Below, piece after piece: positions 6,060 through 13,598 of a DNA stretch of 16,668 bases. Every line of letters starts with the position of its first letter. Within the stretch, counting starts at the first letter, position 1. The stretch lies in the NCBI GenBank assembly GCA_025450095.1, contig JANWID010000132.1, forward strand, positions 1 through 16,668, written 5' to 3'. The position numbers and the translations under genes are program-made. The stretch comes from Bacteroidia bacterium (GTDB lineage Bacteria > Bacteroidota > Bacteroidia > AKYH767-A > OLB10). The notes below the pieces were generated by a model. It saw only the letters and a list, made by a program, of their open reading frames with translations, ran no database searches and had not been told where the DNA came from.

Positions 6060-6096
6060 GGATTAGGTTAATAATAACAATTTATAAAATAACAAA

Positions 6097-6693
6097 ATGA
6101 AAAATCCAATTTTCAAAATCAATTTAGTTGCAACCCTTTTAGTTTTGGTAGCTACAGCAGCCTTTACAAGTTGCACAAACGGTGGTGGCGACACAGCTAA
6201 ACTTCAGGCTAAAATTGACTCCTTGCAAAGCGAACTCAAAATGTTAACAGACGAAAAGGCTCTTACAGAAATGCGACTGGTGAGGTTTGACTCCCTGGAC
6301 TATGAATTTTACAGTAATCAGGATTGGAAGAACTTTGCCATCAGCCATGCCGACAATATCAAAGTATATTACCCTGACGGTATGACTACAACAGGCTTAA
6401 ATCCACAACACATTGACATGCTCACGCCAATGTTTGTATTTGCTCCTGACACCAAAATCAAAAATCACCCGGTTAGATTTGGCAGTGGCGACTGGACTTG
6501 TGTGATTGGTGAAATGGAAGGTACGTTCTCAAAGCCAATGCCAATAGGGAATGGCAAGACAATCCCGCCAACAAATAAAAAGTTCAAACTTTCAATGTCG
6601 ACTATCGGACATTGGAAAGACGACAAAATGATTGAGGAATATTTGTTCTGGGACAACCAATCGTTTATGAAACAAATCGGATTGGCTCAGTAA
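6097..6693 (+). CDS. Lipoprotein with NTF2/SnoaL-like domain
   Basis: 198 residues. The signal sequence ends in the lipobox F-T-S-C, Cys26. Residues about 34-62 form a short coiled coil (LQAKIDSLQSELKMLTDEK). The rest (about 62-195) looks like the NTF2-like/SnoaL (ester cyclase-like) fold: a helix with FYSNQDWKNFAISHADNIKVYYPDG, then strands ending in WTCVIGEMEGTFSKPM, KFKLSMSTIGHWKDDKMIEEYLFWDNQSFMKQIGL. The block after the second strand (the GHWKDDKMIEEYLFWD signature) is the best-matching part. Such domains are cone-shaped ligand-binding or isomerase/cyclase pockets; the ligand is not predictable. Lipid-anchored outside the cytoplasm. It has its own promoter (5956-5987) and a long leader. 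The fold call is inferred from motif arrangement. Confidence 0.8.
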   Translation: MKNPIFKINLVATLLVLVATAAFTSCTNGGGDTAKLQAKIDSLQSELKMLTDEKALTEMRLVRFDSLDYEFYSNQDWKNFAISHADNIKVYYPDGMTTTGLNPQHIDMLTPMFVFAPDTKIKNHPVRFGSGDWTCVIGEMEGTFSKPMPIGNGKTIPPTNKKFKLSMSTIGHWKDDKMIEEYLFWDNQSFMKQIGLAQ

Positions 6694-6793
6694 TTTATGA
6701 ACTGAGGTTATTGTGTTATTGCACGAATTTGTATAGGATATGTAAATCTCAAGAGAGCTGAATATCGCTATTCTTTCTTTTTACATTTTCTTC

Positions 6794-6801
6794 TACATTT
6801 G
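6794..6801 (+). promoter_or_regulatory. -7 promoter element before the DUF1801 gene
   Basis: TACATTTG matches the Bacteroidota -7 consensus TAnnTTTG exactly and lies 26 bp before the ATG at 6828. No TTTG/TTG is present at the -33 position (about 6770-6773 reads ATTC), so this is a partial match only. Confidence 0.4.
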
Positions 6802-6827
6802 ATAATAAAAGAAAACAACAATAAAAT

Positions 6828-7298
6828 ATGCAATCGAAAGCAACAACACCGGATGAGTATATTGCTGAATTGCCGGCAGATAGAAAAGAAGCAATGACAA
6901 AATTGCGTAAAGAAGTATTAAAAAATCTGCCCAAAGGTTTTAAGGAAACTATGGGTTATGGAATGATGGGTTATGTTGTTCCGCATTCCATTTATCCAGA
7001 TGGTTACCATTGTAAACCCACAGATCCATTGCCGTTTGCTGGTTTTGCCAGTCAGAAAAACTTTATTGCATTTTATCACATGGGCATTTATTCTGACCCT
7101 AAACTGTTGAAATGGTTTGTAACAGAATACCCAAAACATACCGATGCTAAATTGGATATGGGTAAAAGTTGTATCCGTTTTAAAAAGCCCGAAAAAATTC
7201 CCTTTAAATTATTTGGTGAGTTGATGAGTAAAATGACGGTGAAAGACTGGATTGAAAAGTATGAGTCGGTGCTTAAGACTCCTTCTAAGAAAAAGTAA
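6828..7298 (+). CDS. DUF1801 domain protein
   Basis: 156 residues. The family opening is clear: TPDEYIAELPADRKEAMTKL and then ETMGYGMMGYVVP (41-53). It is followed by FAGFASQKNFIAFYHMGIY and by GKSCIRFKKPEKIPFKLFGEL, the two conserved strands of the YdhG/DUF1801 fold, and a C-terminal helix ending VKDWIEKYES. The family is small and cytosolic, widely distributed and without an established biochemical activity; relatives include the iron-homeostasis-annotated YdhG group, but that name is not a proven role. There is no sign of an operon partner; the VOC gene begins 31 bp after its stop and may be co-transcribed. Confidence 0.9.
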   Translation: MQSKATTPDEYIAELPADRKEAMTKLRKEVLKNLPKGFKETMGYGMMGYVVPHSIYPDGYHCKPTDPLPFAGFASQKNFIAFYHMGIYSDPKLLKWFVTEYPKHTDAKLDMGKSCIRFKKPEKIPFKLFGELMSKMTVKDWIEKYESVLKTPSKKK

Positions 7299-7329
7299 TT
7301 ACGTCACCTTTTTTAATACAGCGAAAGTA

Positions 7330-7725
7330 ATGGAGTCAAAATTAATATGGGCAAACCTAGTCTCAAATGACCTGGAAAGAACAAACAAATTCTATCTGCA
7401 ATTAGGTTTTAAATCGAATGGAGAATACAAAGCGAATGATGGGACAAGTTTTTTCTTCGGACAAAACAAATTTGTTATTAATTTCTTTACTCCTCAACGT
7501 TTAAAAAAAGATGTAAACGGCAATATTGGTAATCCTAAGGATAACGAAGTAATATTTTCTCTTTCTGCCGGGAGCAAAGAAGAAGTACAAAGCTGGGTTG
7601 AAAAAGTTAAATCAGCAGGAGGAACAATCTTTTCAGAGCCCCAGGATTATGAAAAAGGTTATACTTTTGGCTTTGCTGATCCGGATGGTCACAAATTCAA
7701 TATTTTGTATTGGCCCGGAATGTAA
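7330..7725 (+). CDS. VOC-family (glyoxalase / bleomycin-resistance fold) protein
   Basis: 131 residues from ATG at 7330. An in-frame upstream start at 7252 exists but lies within the DUF1801 gene and precedes the family's first strand, so it is rejected. The sequence has two beta-alpha-beta-beta-beta halves. The first is WANLVSNDLERTNKFYLQLGF, then FFFGQNKFVINFF. The second is NEVIFSLSAGSKEEVQSWVEKVKSAGGTIFSEPQ, then GYTFGFADPDGHKFNILYW. The last stretch (FADPDGHKFNILYW) is the hallmark VOC ending. Members are glyoxalases, dioxygenases or drug-binding proteins. The first half lacks an obvious His ligand, so metal dependence is not certain. Substrate unknown. Confidence 0.9.
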   Translation: MESKLIWANLVSNDLERTNKFYLQLGFKSNGEYKANDGTSFFFGQNKFVINFFTPQRLKKDVNGNIGNPKDNEVIFSLSAGSKEEVQSWVEKVKSAGGTIFSEPQDYEKGYTFGFADPDGHKFNILYWPGM

Positions 7726-7727
7726 AA

Positions 7728-7777
7728 CCTGCCGGTAACCATCACGCAGGCGAAGTACAGGTAGCGCTGTTAACGCC
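7728..7777. repeat. Stem-forming spacer after the VOC gene
   Basis: CCTGC (7728-7732) and GCAGG (7746-7750) form a 5-bp stem starting 2 bases after the stop codon. GGCG (7749-7752) and CGCC (7774-7777) form a second, overlapping possibility. The CTGTTAACG 9-mer at 7767-7775 is shared with 3577-3585. Weak individually; noted because most spacers in this block carry a similar element. Confidence 0.35.
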
Positions 7778-7814
7778 CGGGGTAAACAACACTGTCAATT
7801 CAAAAGTAAACGCC

Positions 7815-8771
7815 ATGAAAAAACTTTTAACAGCTTTTCTTTTGATGGTTTTTGGAATTGGCAATGCTCAAAATTTAGTAACAAATCCAGGTTTCGAAAA
7901 TTATGACTCATTACCTTGTGGATTTAGTATAAGCGCGGCATACTTTTCTTCTTTGATACAGAACTGGACAGTTCCAAACTATACAACACCAGATGTGATA
8001 AGTCCACTAATATCCCCAACTTGCCTGTACGGTAATCCTCTTTCTTCCGGAAGCGGAGGATTACAAACTCCAAGAACAGGGAATATTATGATTGGAATGG
8101 TTTGTGAAAACGGTGGCTATAATGAACCCATTCAGGTTCCTCTAACCACTCCTTTAATAATTGGCAATTCTTATCAGGCGGAGATGTATGTTTCTCTCGC
8201 AGCAAGATCCGATTTTGCAAACAATAATATTGGTATGTATTTTTCAGATACTTTGATTTTTGATTCTACTTATCTAAGCACTAACTATCTTCCTCAAATT
8301 CTTGACACTACTACGATCACCGACACTGTAAATTGGGTTTTGATTTCAGGCTGCTTTACGGCAACTTCAGCAGCACAATATTTAATTATAGGAAATTTTG
8401 TTTCTCCTTGTCAACATTCTGTTTTGCTCCTGGGAGGGTGGCCGATGGCTTACTATTTCTTCGATGATATTTCTGTAACACAAATTCCGCCCTGTACCAG
8501 CGGACAACTAAACTGCCCGCTGGGAATTGCAGAGAATGAAAATAAAAAACTAAAAATATATCCCAATCCTGTTTCAGATTTTCTAACAATGGAAAATGCA
8601 GCCAGTGGAGGAACAATTGAAATTAAAAACCTTTTCGGAACAATTCTCTTAACACAGGAAATTACTTCCGATAAATCGCTTCTCAATTTACAAGCATTGC
8701 CGGGCGGTCTTTACGTAGGGTACTACAGGGAAAACAAACATCAGGAAGTATTCAAATTTATCAAACAATGA
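7815..8771 (+). CDS. T9SS-exported protein with carbohydrate-binding-like N-terminal domain
   Basis: 318 residues from ATG at 7815; an earlier in-frame start at 7710 overlaps the VOC gene and precedes the signal peptide, so it is rejected. The signal peptide (MKKLLTAFLLMVFGIGNAQ) leads directly into NLVTNPGFENYDSLP, the opening typical of CBM-like galactose-binding folds in secreted Bacteroidota proteins. The body (about 20-225) is rich in aromatic and Ser/Thr/Asn residues and closes with YYFFDDISVTQI, the usual final strand of such a domain. Residues about 246-318 are the T9SS type A sorting domain (IYPNPVSDFLTM, then TIEIKNLFGTILL, LPGGLYVGYYR). Surface-exposed or released; binding target not known. 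Confidence 0.87.
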   Translation: MKKLLTAFLLMVFGIGNAQNLVTNPGFENYDSLPCGFSISAAYFSSLIQNWTVPNYTTPDVISPLISPTCLYGNPLSSGSGGLQTPRTGNIMIGMVCENGGYNEPIQVPLTTPLIIGNSYQAEMYVSLAARSDFANNNIGMYFSDTLIFDSTYLSTNYLPQILDTTTITDTVNWVLISGCFTATSAAQYLIIGNFVSPCQHSVLLLGGWPMAYYFFDDISVTQIPPCTSGQLNCPLGIAENENKKLKIYPNPVSDFLTMENAASGGTIEIKNLFGTILLTQEITSDKSLLNLQALPGGLYVGYYRENKHQEVFKFIKQ

Positions 8772-8823
8772 CCAGCAGAAAAACAGCGAACAGTCATCGT
8801 AACCAGACCTTCGGGGCGGCCGA

Positions 8824-8853
8824 ATGTTATAAAGCATTTTATGGGACTAACAT
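8824..8853. repeat. Nested hairpin in the spacer before the small membrane gene
   Basis: ATGTTA (8824-8829) and TAACAT (8848-8853) are perfect complements; inside, ATAAA (8829-8833) and TTTAT (8838-8842) can pair. The spacer (8772-8869) is otherwise without coding potential. Modest strength; AT-rich arms occur by chance easily. Confidence 0.35.
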
Positions 8854-8869
8854 CTGACTAACGGATACG

Positions 8870-9127
8870 ATGAAGTATTTCTTCTTAATAGCGACTCTTG
8901 CTCTTCAATATGTATCTGTTATGACATTGAAACTCCTTGACAACTTTTCCCTGATTATTGGAATATTTCTTTTTGGAATTGTTATCGGTGGACTTATGAA
9001 TTTTTCAAAAACAAACACAAATCCGATTGCTACAAGCATTGGCTGGGGACTTTTTTATGGCTCATTAACTTCATTAGGACTCGTTATCATTTTTATGACC
9101 TGGCTTTATTTCAATTTTCCTAAATAA
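8870..9127 (+). CDS. Small membrane protein, three predicted spans
   Basis: 85 residues. Hydrophobic segments are near 3-20 (YFFLIATLALQYVSVMTL), 26-43 (FSLIIGIFLFGIVIGGLM) and 58-82 (GWGLFYGSLTSLGLVIIFMTWLYF). They are joined by the polar loop NFSKTNTNPIATS. No signal peptide cleavage site, no conserved charged residues within the membrane, and no family recognised. It has spacers with hairpins on both sides and looks like a stand-alone unit. The regular span pattern and clean ATG support a real gene. Confidence 0.7.
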   Translation: MKYFFLIATLALQYVSVMTLKLLDNFSLIIGIFLFGIVIGGLMNFSKTNTNPIATSIGWGLFYGSLTSLGLVIIFMTWLYFNFPK

Positions 9128-9141
9128 ATAAAAATTTAAGT

Positions 9142-9182
9142 GTCGGCTTATAGCAGGTGTTTAAAGAAATGCCGGCTACGAC
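9142..9182. repeat. Stepped imperfect palindrome after the small membrane gene
   Basis: GTCG (9142-9145) pairs with CGAC (9179-9182). AGC (9152-9154) pairs with GCT (9175-9177), and GG (9156-9157) with CC (9172-9173), leaving an A-G mismatch between them. Six unpaired bases lie on the left and one on the right between the outer and inner stems, the same left-heavy asymmetry as the palindrome at 283-323. Loop of 14 nt, no terminal T-run. Confidence 0.4.
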
Positions 9183-9261
9183 GGTAACATCAATTTTTTT
9201 TCATAATTTAGTATAATGAGGTGGGCAACCTGTGCTTCTTTGCCACTCCGAACAACCGACA

Positions 9262-10092
9262 ATGAAAGCAATAATTGCTTCGTTTATAATTCTGCTGTTA
9301 TTCCCGGCAGAAACAAACTCGCAAACGATTCCTAATTCCGGATCACAATTGATACCCAATGCTGGATTTGAAAACTGGTATCAGGATATTTGGGGCAATT
9401 ATTGTCCGGTCGATTGGGAGACAAATAATGGAGATTATCAGCCAACAACAATTACGGTAAGTTCAGGCTACCAGGGAAGTTATTCTTTAAGAGCTTACAA
9501 CTATTGGGGTTCATATTTTGGGGGTGATATGTTTTCCTATGCCAAATGTACTGTTTTGCTAAGCGGAAATCCGGGGACTTTAAATGCTTATGTTAAAACC
9601 GAATTTGACACAACTGATACGGTTTCCATCCAGGTTCAGATTTTTTATAACGGCCTGGTAGTGGATAGCGGAAAATGGATTTGTACTGACCTCGCTCCTA
9701 TTAGTTTCTGGACGCCGGTCTCCGTATCAATTACACAATCCAGTATTTCGGTTGACTCGGCTGTTATAGAAATTGATGGTGGAATTTATTCAAATACGTC
9801 ACTGTATGTTGATGAACTTGCTTTTATAAATACAGGATTACATGAAAATGAAAATAATCCCTGTTGCACTGTTTTTCCAAACCCATTTGGTAACGAAATA
9901 ATCATTCAAAATAATTCCTCTCAACCAATCCAATTCACTCTTTACAATTCCATAGGAGAAAATATTATTGACAAAATATTATCCGCTAAAACTAACACGA
10001 TAAATTTAACTGCTTTCTCAAATGGCGTTTATTTTTATAGATTAAGTCATGAAAATGAAATAATAAAGAGCGGTAATATAATTAAGCAGTAA
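9262..10092 (+). CDS. T9SS-exported protein with carbohydrate-binding-like domain
   Basis: 276 residues from ATG at 9262; the in-frame GTG at 9232 adds ten unconserved residues before the signal peptide. The signal peptide (MKAIIASFIILLLFPAETNSQ) is followed by LIPNAGFENWYQDIWGNYCPVDWETNN. This N-x-GFE-W opening and a jelly-roll-like series of strands (SLRAYNYWGSYF, TVSIQVQIFYNG, SLYVDELAFINTG) suggest a carbohydrate-binding module. Residues about 202-276 are the T9SS type A domain (VFPNPFGNEIIIQ, QFTLYNSIGENI, NGVYFYRLS). Its tail is closely related to that of the protein at 10768-12150, at DNA level too. Likely anchored on or released from the cell surface; ligand unknown. Confidence 0.87.
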   Translation: MKAIIASFIILLLFPAETNSQTIPNSGSQLIPNAGFENWYQDIWGNYCPVDWETNNGDYQPTTITVSSGYQGSYSLRAYNYWGSYFGGDMFSYAKCTVLLSGNPGTLNAYVKTEFDTTDTVSIQVQIFYNGLVVDSGKWICTDLAPISFWTPVSVSITQSSISVDSAVIEIDGGIYSNTSLYVDELAFINTGLHENENNPCCTVFPNPFGNEIIIQNNSSQPIQFTLYNSIGENIIDKILSAKTNTINLTAFSNGVYFYRLSHENEIIKSGNIIKQ

Positions 10093-10123
10093 CACTTCGA
10101 ATAGTGGTAGTACCAGCACATAG

Positions 10124-10738
10124 ATGATTAAAATGGAAAGTGGTAGTATATTTGAAATTCCATTACAATTTAATTATGGATTTGGGTATGGTAAGTACAT
10201 AAATATAAGTCACATTATTGGTAGGCAATTTGATGCCAATCTTTTTAGAGTATTTGATTTTGTTTCACAAAAACCAATCGGTAACATACGTGATATAATT
10301 AAGTATGACTTACTTTTGGGACCATTAATTTTAATTGGAACCCCCCCGGTAAGGGGTCAGCATAAATGGAAATTTATTGGAAGTAATTTGAAAGAAAGTG
10401 ATTTAAATATCCCTGATTATAAATACACGCTGCATTTTCCTTATATAGTTGAAGATGAGTCGAGCATTGGACCCTGGTCATATACACGCAATATCACGGA
10501 AGTGAGTAAACCTATCAGTTATGAGAAGGTAAAACATCTTGAACAACCAACATTGCATGCACCTGATCAAATAGCATCAAGAATCGTCATGGAGATGATG
10601 AGAAAAAGTAATATTGATCCAATGATTTTTTTCAAGGATGAAGAAGAATATATTAAACGCGTTTACCTGAAAATGATTAATGTTCCGATCTATTCTACAA
10701 TTCCAAAGGAAATAAGAGGTAAAGCAATTACTTCTTAA
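10124..10738 (+). CDS. Imm26-like immunity protein
   Basis: 204 residues, no signal peptide. The opening SGSIFEIPLQFNYGFGYGKYINI matches the first strands of the Imm26 family, which begin with (G/S)xIFxIPL followed by a FGxG/YGR strand. Two starts 9 bp apart are possible (ATG at 10124 and 10133). Imm26 proteins are found as immunity partners of polymorphic toxins and protect the producing cell. Residues beyond about 110 (HFPYIVEDESSIGPW and the helical stretch HAPDQIASRIVMEMMRKSNIDPMIFF) extend past the usual domain and I do not recognise them. No toxin gene is adjacent; the neighbours are a T9SS-exported protein on each side. The family call rests mainly on the N-terminal motif and is tentative. 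Confidence 0.5.
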   Translation: MIKMESGSIFEIPLQFNYGFGYGKYINISHIIGRQFDANLFRVFDFVSQKPIGNIRDIIKYDLLLGPLILIGTPPVRGQHKWKFIGSNLKESDLNIPDYKYTLHFPYIVEDESSIGPWSYTRNITEVSKPISYEKVKHLEQPTLHAPDQIASRIVMEMMRKSNIDPMIFFKDEEEYIKRVYLKMINVPIYSTIPKEIRGKAITS

Positions 10739-10767
10739 TTAAATATTTGATTAGAAACGTTAGGTCA

Positions 10768-12150
10768 ATGAAACTTATAATCATACTGACTGCCCACTTT
10801 ACTTTGATTAAGCTTGTTGCTTTTTCACAATCCATTTGTTTTTTACCACCAGTTCAACAATTCATATCTGCAGGGAGTGGCACAGGTATATACGGGGCAG
10901 TTGCTGATGATTTTAATGGCGATGGATTTATTGATTTAATAACCTCCAATTCTGTAGACAATACTATTTCCTACATGCAGGGAGATGGCAACGGTGGTTT
11001 TGCCTCATCGGTAAATTATACAACCGGTTCTGTAGCAAGCGGCATGAACAAAGGAGATTTTAATAATGATGGTAACTTAGATGTGGTTGTGACAAACCAG
11101 GGCGGCAATAGCTTATCTGTTTTTCTTGGTAACGGCAACGGAATTTTTAATTCTGCAATTTCCATTCCTGTAGTTAATGGTCAACCCTATACAGTCATTT
11201 GCCATGATTTCGATAATGATTCAATTACTGACTTAGCCGTAGGGTGTTATTCAAGTGCTTTAATAATTATGAAAGGTGATGGTACCGGTAATTTTACAGC
11301 GCTCAATACTTACTTTACCGGAGCCTGGATGGCTTCAATAAATCTTGCCGATTTCAATAGTGATGGTATCCTGGACATAGCGCTGCCCGGAGGGTTCGCA
11401 TATAACATAATTTTCTTACAGGGTCTGGGTGGGGGGAATTTTGCAATACCGTTTTCATTACCTTGCAACGAAAGACCTTTTTATTTGATGGTTTCCGATT
11501 TAAACAACGATTCATTACCGGATATGATTGCTTCCAATTCGCAGGATACCTCCGTCACGGTTTTTTTTAATACCGGAAATTTTTCATTTGCCGCTCCTGT
11601 TTATTATTATTTTCAAGGTCCCTGGATTTTAAGTCCGGGCTTTGTCACGCTTGCCGATTTTAATAACGACAACATACAGGATATGCTTGTGGCTTTTGGC
11701 ACTTTAAGCGGTATTTCTGTTTTACCCGGAACAGGCAATGGTAATTTTTCAACTGAACAACACTTTAATGGTGCCAATGGAGCTGAAATTGCCATTGCTG
11801 TTGATTTAAACCAGGATAACAAAACTGATGTCATCAATCCCTCGGTCCATTCACCCGCGTTTTATGTTTTGCTGAATTGCACACCAACAGGGGTGGAAGA
11901 AACAAACTCACCAAATAAAAATGTTACCGTTTATCCAAATCCATTTTGCAATTTTCTCAACATTGAAAATAATTCTTCTCAAATACTTCAATTTACACTT
12001 TACAATTCTTTAGGAAAAGATATCTTTAACGAAACATTGACTGAGAAAATAAGCATACTAAATGCATCTTCTTACGCTGACGACATTTACTTTTATCGGG
12101 TGAGCATTAACGGATATCAAATGAAGAGCGGTAAGATTCTTAAACAGTAA
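10768..12150 (+). CDS. T9SS-exported VCBS/FG-GAP beta-propeller protein
   Basis: 460 residues from ATG at 10768, which begins the signal peptide (MKLIIILTAHFTLIKLVAFSQ); an in-frame ATT upstream at 10747 is not needed. Seven calcium-loop motifs of the form D-(F/L)-(N/D)-x-D follow at residues 48, 97, 147, 195, 244, 297 and 346. They are spaced 48-53 residues apart, with G-x-G-x-(G/N)-F strands between them. Examples are DFNGDGFIDL, DFNNDGNLDV and DLNQDNKTDV. Seven such units make a complete seven-bladed integrin-alpha-like propeller, usually calcium-bound. Residues 386-460 are the T9SS type A domain (VYPNPFCNFLNIE, DDIYFYRVS). Typical of surface adhesion or polymer-binding proteins; ligand unknown. 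Confidence 0.93.
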   Translation: MKLIIILTAHFTLIKLVAFSQSICFLPPVQQFISAGSGTGIYGAVADDFNGDGFIDLITSNSVDNTISYMQGDGNGGFASSVNYTTGSVASGMNKGDFNNDGNLDVVVTNQGGNSLSVFLGNGNGIFNSAISIPVVNGQPYTVICHDFDNDSITDLAVGCYSSALIIMKGDGTGNFTALNTYFTGAWMASINLADFNSDGILDIALPGGFAYNIIFLQGLGGGNFAIPFSLPCNERPFYLMVSDLNNDSLPDMIASNSQDTSVTVFFNTGNFSFAAPVYYYFQGPWILSPGFVTLADFNNDNIQDMLVAFGTLSGISVLPGTGNGNFSTEQHFNGANGAEIAIAVDLNQDNKTDVINPSVHSPAFYVLLNCTPTGVEETNSPNKNVTVYPNPFCNFLNIENNSSQILQFTLYNSLGKDIFNETLTEKISILNASSYADDIYFYRVSINGYQMKSGKILKQ

Positions 12151-12171
12151 CTCTCTTAATGACATCCGAAC

Positions 12172-12209
12172 TGATCCCTTCCTTTTATTTCTCCTTTAAT
12201 CCCTTCCAT
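12172..12209. repeat. Pyrimidine-rich spacer with direct repeat ATCCCTTCC
   Basis: ATCCCTTCC occurs twice within the 85-bp spacer ahead of the serine hydrolase gene, separated by a T/C-rich stretch. No promoter consensus or hairpin stands out. It may be chance in a C/T-rich region. Confidence 0.3.
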
Positions 12210-12235
12210 ATTACCTGCCATTATTTAAGAAGAAT

Positions 12236-13396
12236 ATGAGTAAATACATCCAGGCTTTAACTCTCCTTCTGATCTTTGTTCTTTGTTTGACTTTACAAAG
12301 TCATAAAACAACTGCGTTATCAGATGAGACATCCGACCTGGGCAGGATAGACAGTATTGTGACTAATTATCTAACCGCACACAAAATGGTTGGTGTTTCA
12401 ATAGGCATTGTTAAAGACAGGGAAATTTATTTGACAAAGGGTTATGGGACACGAGAAATTGGCACTTCAAAACCAATTGACAGTTTGACTAATTTTCTCA
12501 TTTGCTCCGTTACAAAATTATTTACTGCAACGGCAATTATGCAATTATCTGAGCAGGGCAAAATGGACATTACAAAAAAGCTTATTTATTACCTGCCTGG
12601 CTTCAAAATGAAAGACATAAGATATAAAGACATTACAATTGAACAGATGCTGACGCACAGTTCCGGCCTTTATTGGGATATGGAATTAAAGCACTCACCA
12701 AATGACAGCAGTTCATTAAGAAAACTTGTTTACAGTTTAAATAATAAAATTCTTGATTTTGATCCTGGAACAAAATTCGATGGAACAAAAACTTATAGCA
12801 ACGCAGCTTATGACATATTAGGTTACCTGGTGCAGAAAATATCGGGCAAACAATACGAAGACTATATAAGGGAAAACATACTTTTAAAGTCAAATATGCC
12901 TTACAGTTTCACAGACTATTTGAAAATCCCTGCTGCCAGGAGAAGCGCTCCACATATTTTAAAAAAAGGTAATATTAAAATTGGTGGTATGTATACAGAG
13001 AATGCTGAGCATTCGCCAAGTGGAAACCTGAATTCCTGTTCACGTGATTTATGCTATTGGATAATTCAAATTTTGAATATTTATAATGATACAACCTCTT
13101 TTAATGGTGTTATAAGTAACAACACATTGAAGAATATGTGGACAACAAGGTTTGTTGCACCACAAAATAAAAATGTTTCCATCGGACTTGGATGGTGGAT
13201 TACAAAATCTGAATCATTAGGTAATTATTATTGGCACGTTGGTGATAATCCAGGTTTCTCCTCAACACTAATAATTTTTCCAGAACAAAACTTTGGAATA
13301 ACTGTTCTGAGTAATCAAATGTATTCAGAGCAATGTGTGTGGAATAAAATCCCGTTTGACATTGTAAATTTATTCAAATCCGTATGGAGAATATAA
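12236..13396 (+). CDS. Serine hydrolase, class C beta-lactamase / esterase family
   Basis: 386 residues. A hydrophobic N-terminus (about 5-21, LLLIFVLCLTL) serves as signal peptide or anchor. The family motifs are intact: S91-V-T-K94 (nucleophile Ser and Lys), Y187-S-N189 (second active-site motif) and H334-V-G336, the equivalent of KTG in the esterase and DD-peptidase-like branch. LGWWI and DPGTKFDGTKTYSNAAYDILGYL are typical connecting stretches. His in place of Lys in the third motif points to esterases, D-aminopeptidases or peptidoglycan-type hydrolases and not to an antibiotic-destroying AmpC. Periplasmic or membrane-associated. No regulator neighbours it, so it appears to be a single-gene unit. 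Substrate not assignable. Confidence 0.92.
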   Translation: MSKYIQALTLLLIFVLCLTLQSHKTTALSDETSDLGRIDSIVTNYLTAHKMVGVSIGIVKDREIYLTKGYGTREIGTSKPIDSLTNFLICSVTKLFTATAIMQLSEQGKMDITKKLIYYLPGFKMKDIRYKDITIEQMLTHSSGLYWDMELKHSPNDSSSLRKLVYSLNNKILDFDPGTKFDGTKTYSNAAYDILGYLVQKISGKQYEDYIRENILLKSNMPYSFTDYLKIPAARRSAPHILKKGNIKIGGMYTENAEHSPSGNLNSCSRDLCYWIIQILNIYNDTTSFNGVISNNTLKNMWTTRFVAPQNKNVSIGLGWWITKSESLGNYYWHVGDNPGFSSTLIIFPEQNFGITVLSNQMYSEQCVWNKIPFDIVNLFKSVWRI

Positions 13397-13441
13397 TGAT
13401 ATGTAACCCCGGACTTTGCGCCAGGTGGACTAAAGTGTAAT

Positions 13442-13457
13442 ACCGAAGCCCTTCGGG
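13442..13457. terminator. Hairpin after the serine hydrolase gene
   Basis: CCGAAG and CTTCGG in CCGAAGCCCTTCGG form a short G+C-containing stem, followed a few bases later by ATTTTT. The distance to the T-run makes it a weak intrinsic terminator; the hairpin itself is convincing. Confidence 0.35.
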
Positions 13458-13509
13458 ATGGATTTTTATGCTTCTTCCTGATATCTTTATATGGCAATCC
13501 TGGTTTTAT

Positions 13510-13531
13510 AAAAGCTGAAGCGGGCTTTTTT
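13510..13531 (+). terminator. Intrinsic terminator-like hairpin with T-run
   Basis: AAAAGC (13510-13515) and GCTTTT (13524-13529) form a 6-bp stem around an 8-nt loop, running into TTTTTT. It lies 114 bp after the serine hydrolase stop and 68 bp before the next gene, where a transcription stop is expected. The stem is short and AT-rich, so its efficiency is doubtful. The TAACGTTA palindrome further on (about 13577-13588) belongs to the leader of the following gene. Confidence 0.5.
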
Positions 13532-13598
13532 CTCAAATGATTAAACTTATATCATTAATATAATATCTTCACAAATTCTAACGTTAAAACTAACAGGA

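Noticed and set aside
9190..9222. TATAAT-like sequence as sigma-70-type promoter for the gene at 9262
   Set aside because: Bacteroidota do not use the TTGACA/TATAAT consensus, and no TAnnTTTG with -33 TTTG is present; AT-rich stretches produce TATAAT by chance.
10756..10767. attC core site GTTAGGT upstream of the VCBS gene
   Set aside because: Matches GTTRRRY, but no complementary RYYYAAC lies upstream to form an attC stem, so a single seven-base match is not enough.
12633..13536. Two - strand open frames inside and after the serine hydrolase gene
   Set aside because: The first lies opposite the conserved catalytic stretch; the second runs across the terminator hairpin and the 3' end of the gene. 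Neither shows a domain.
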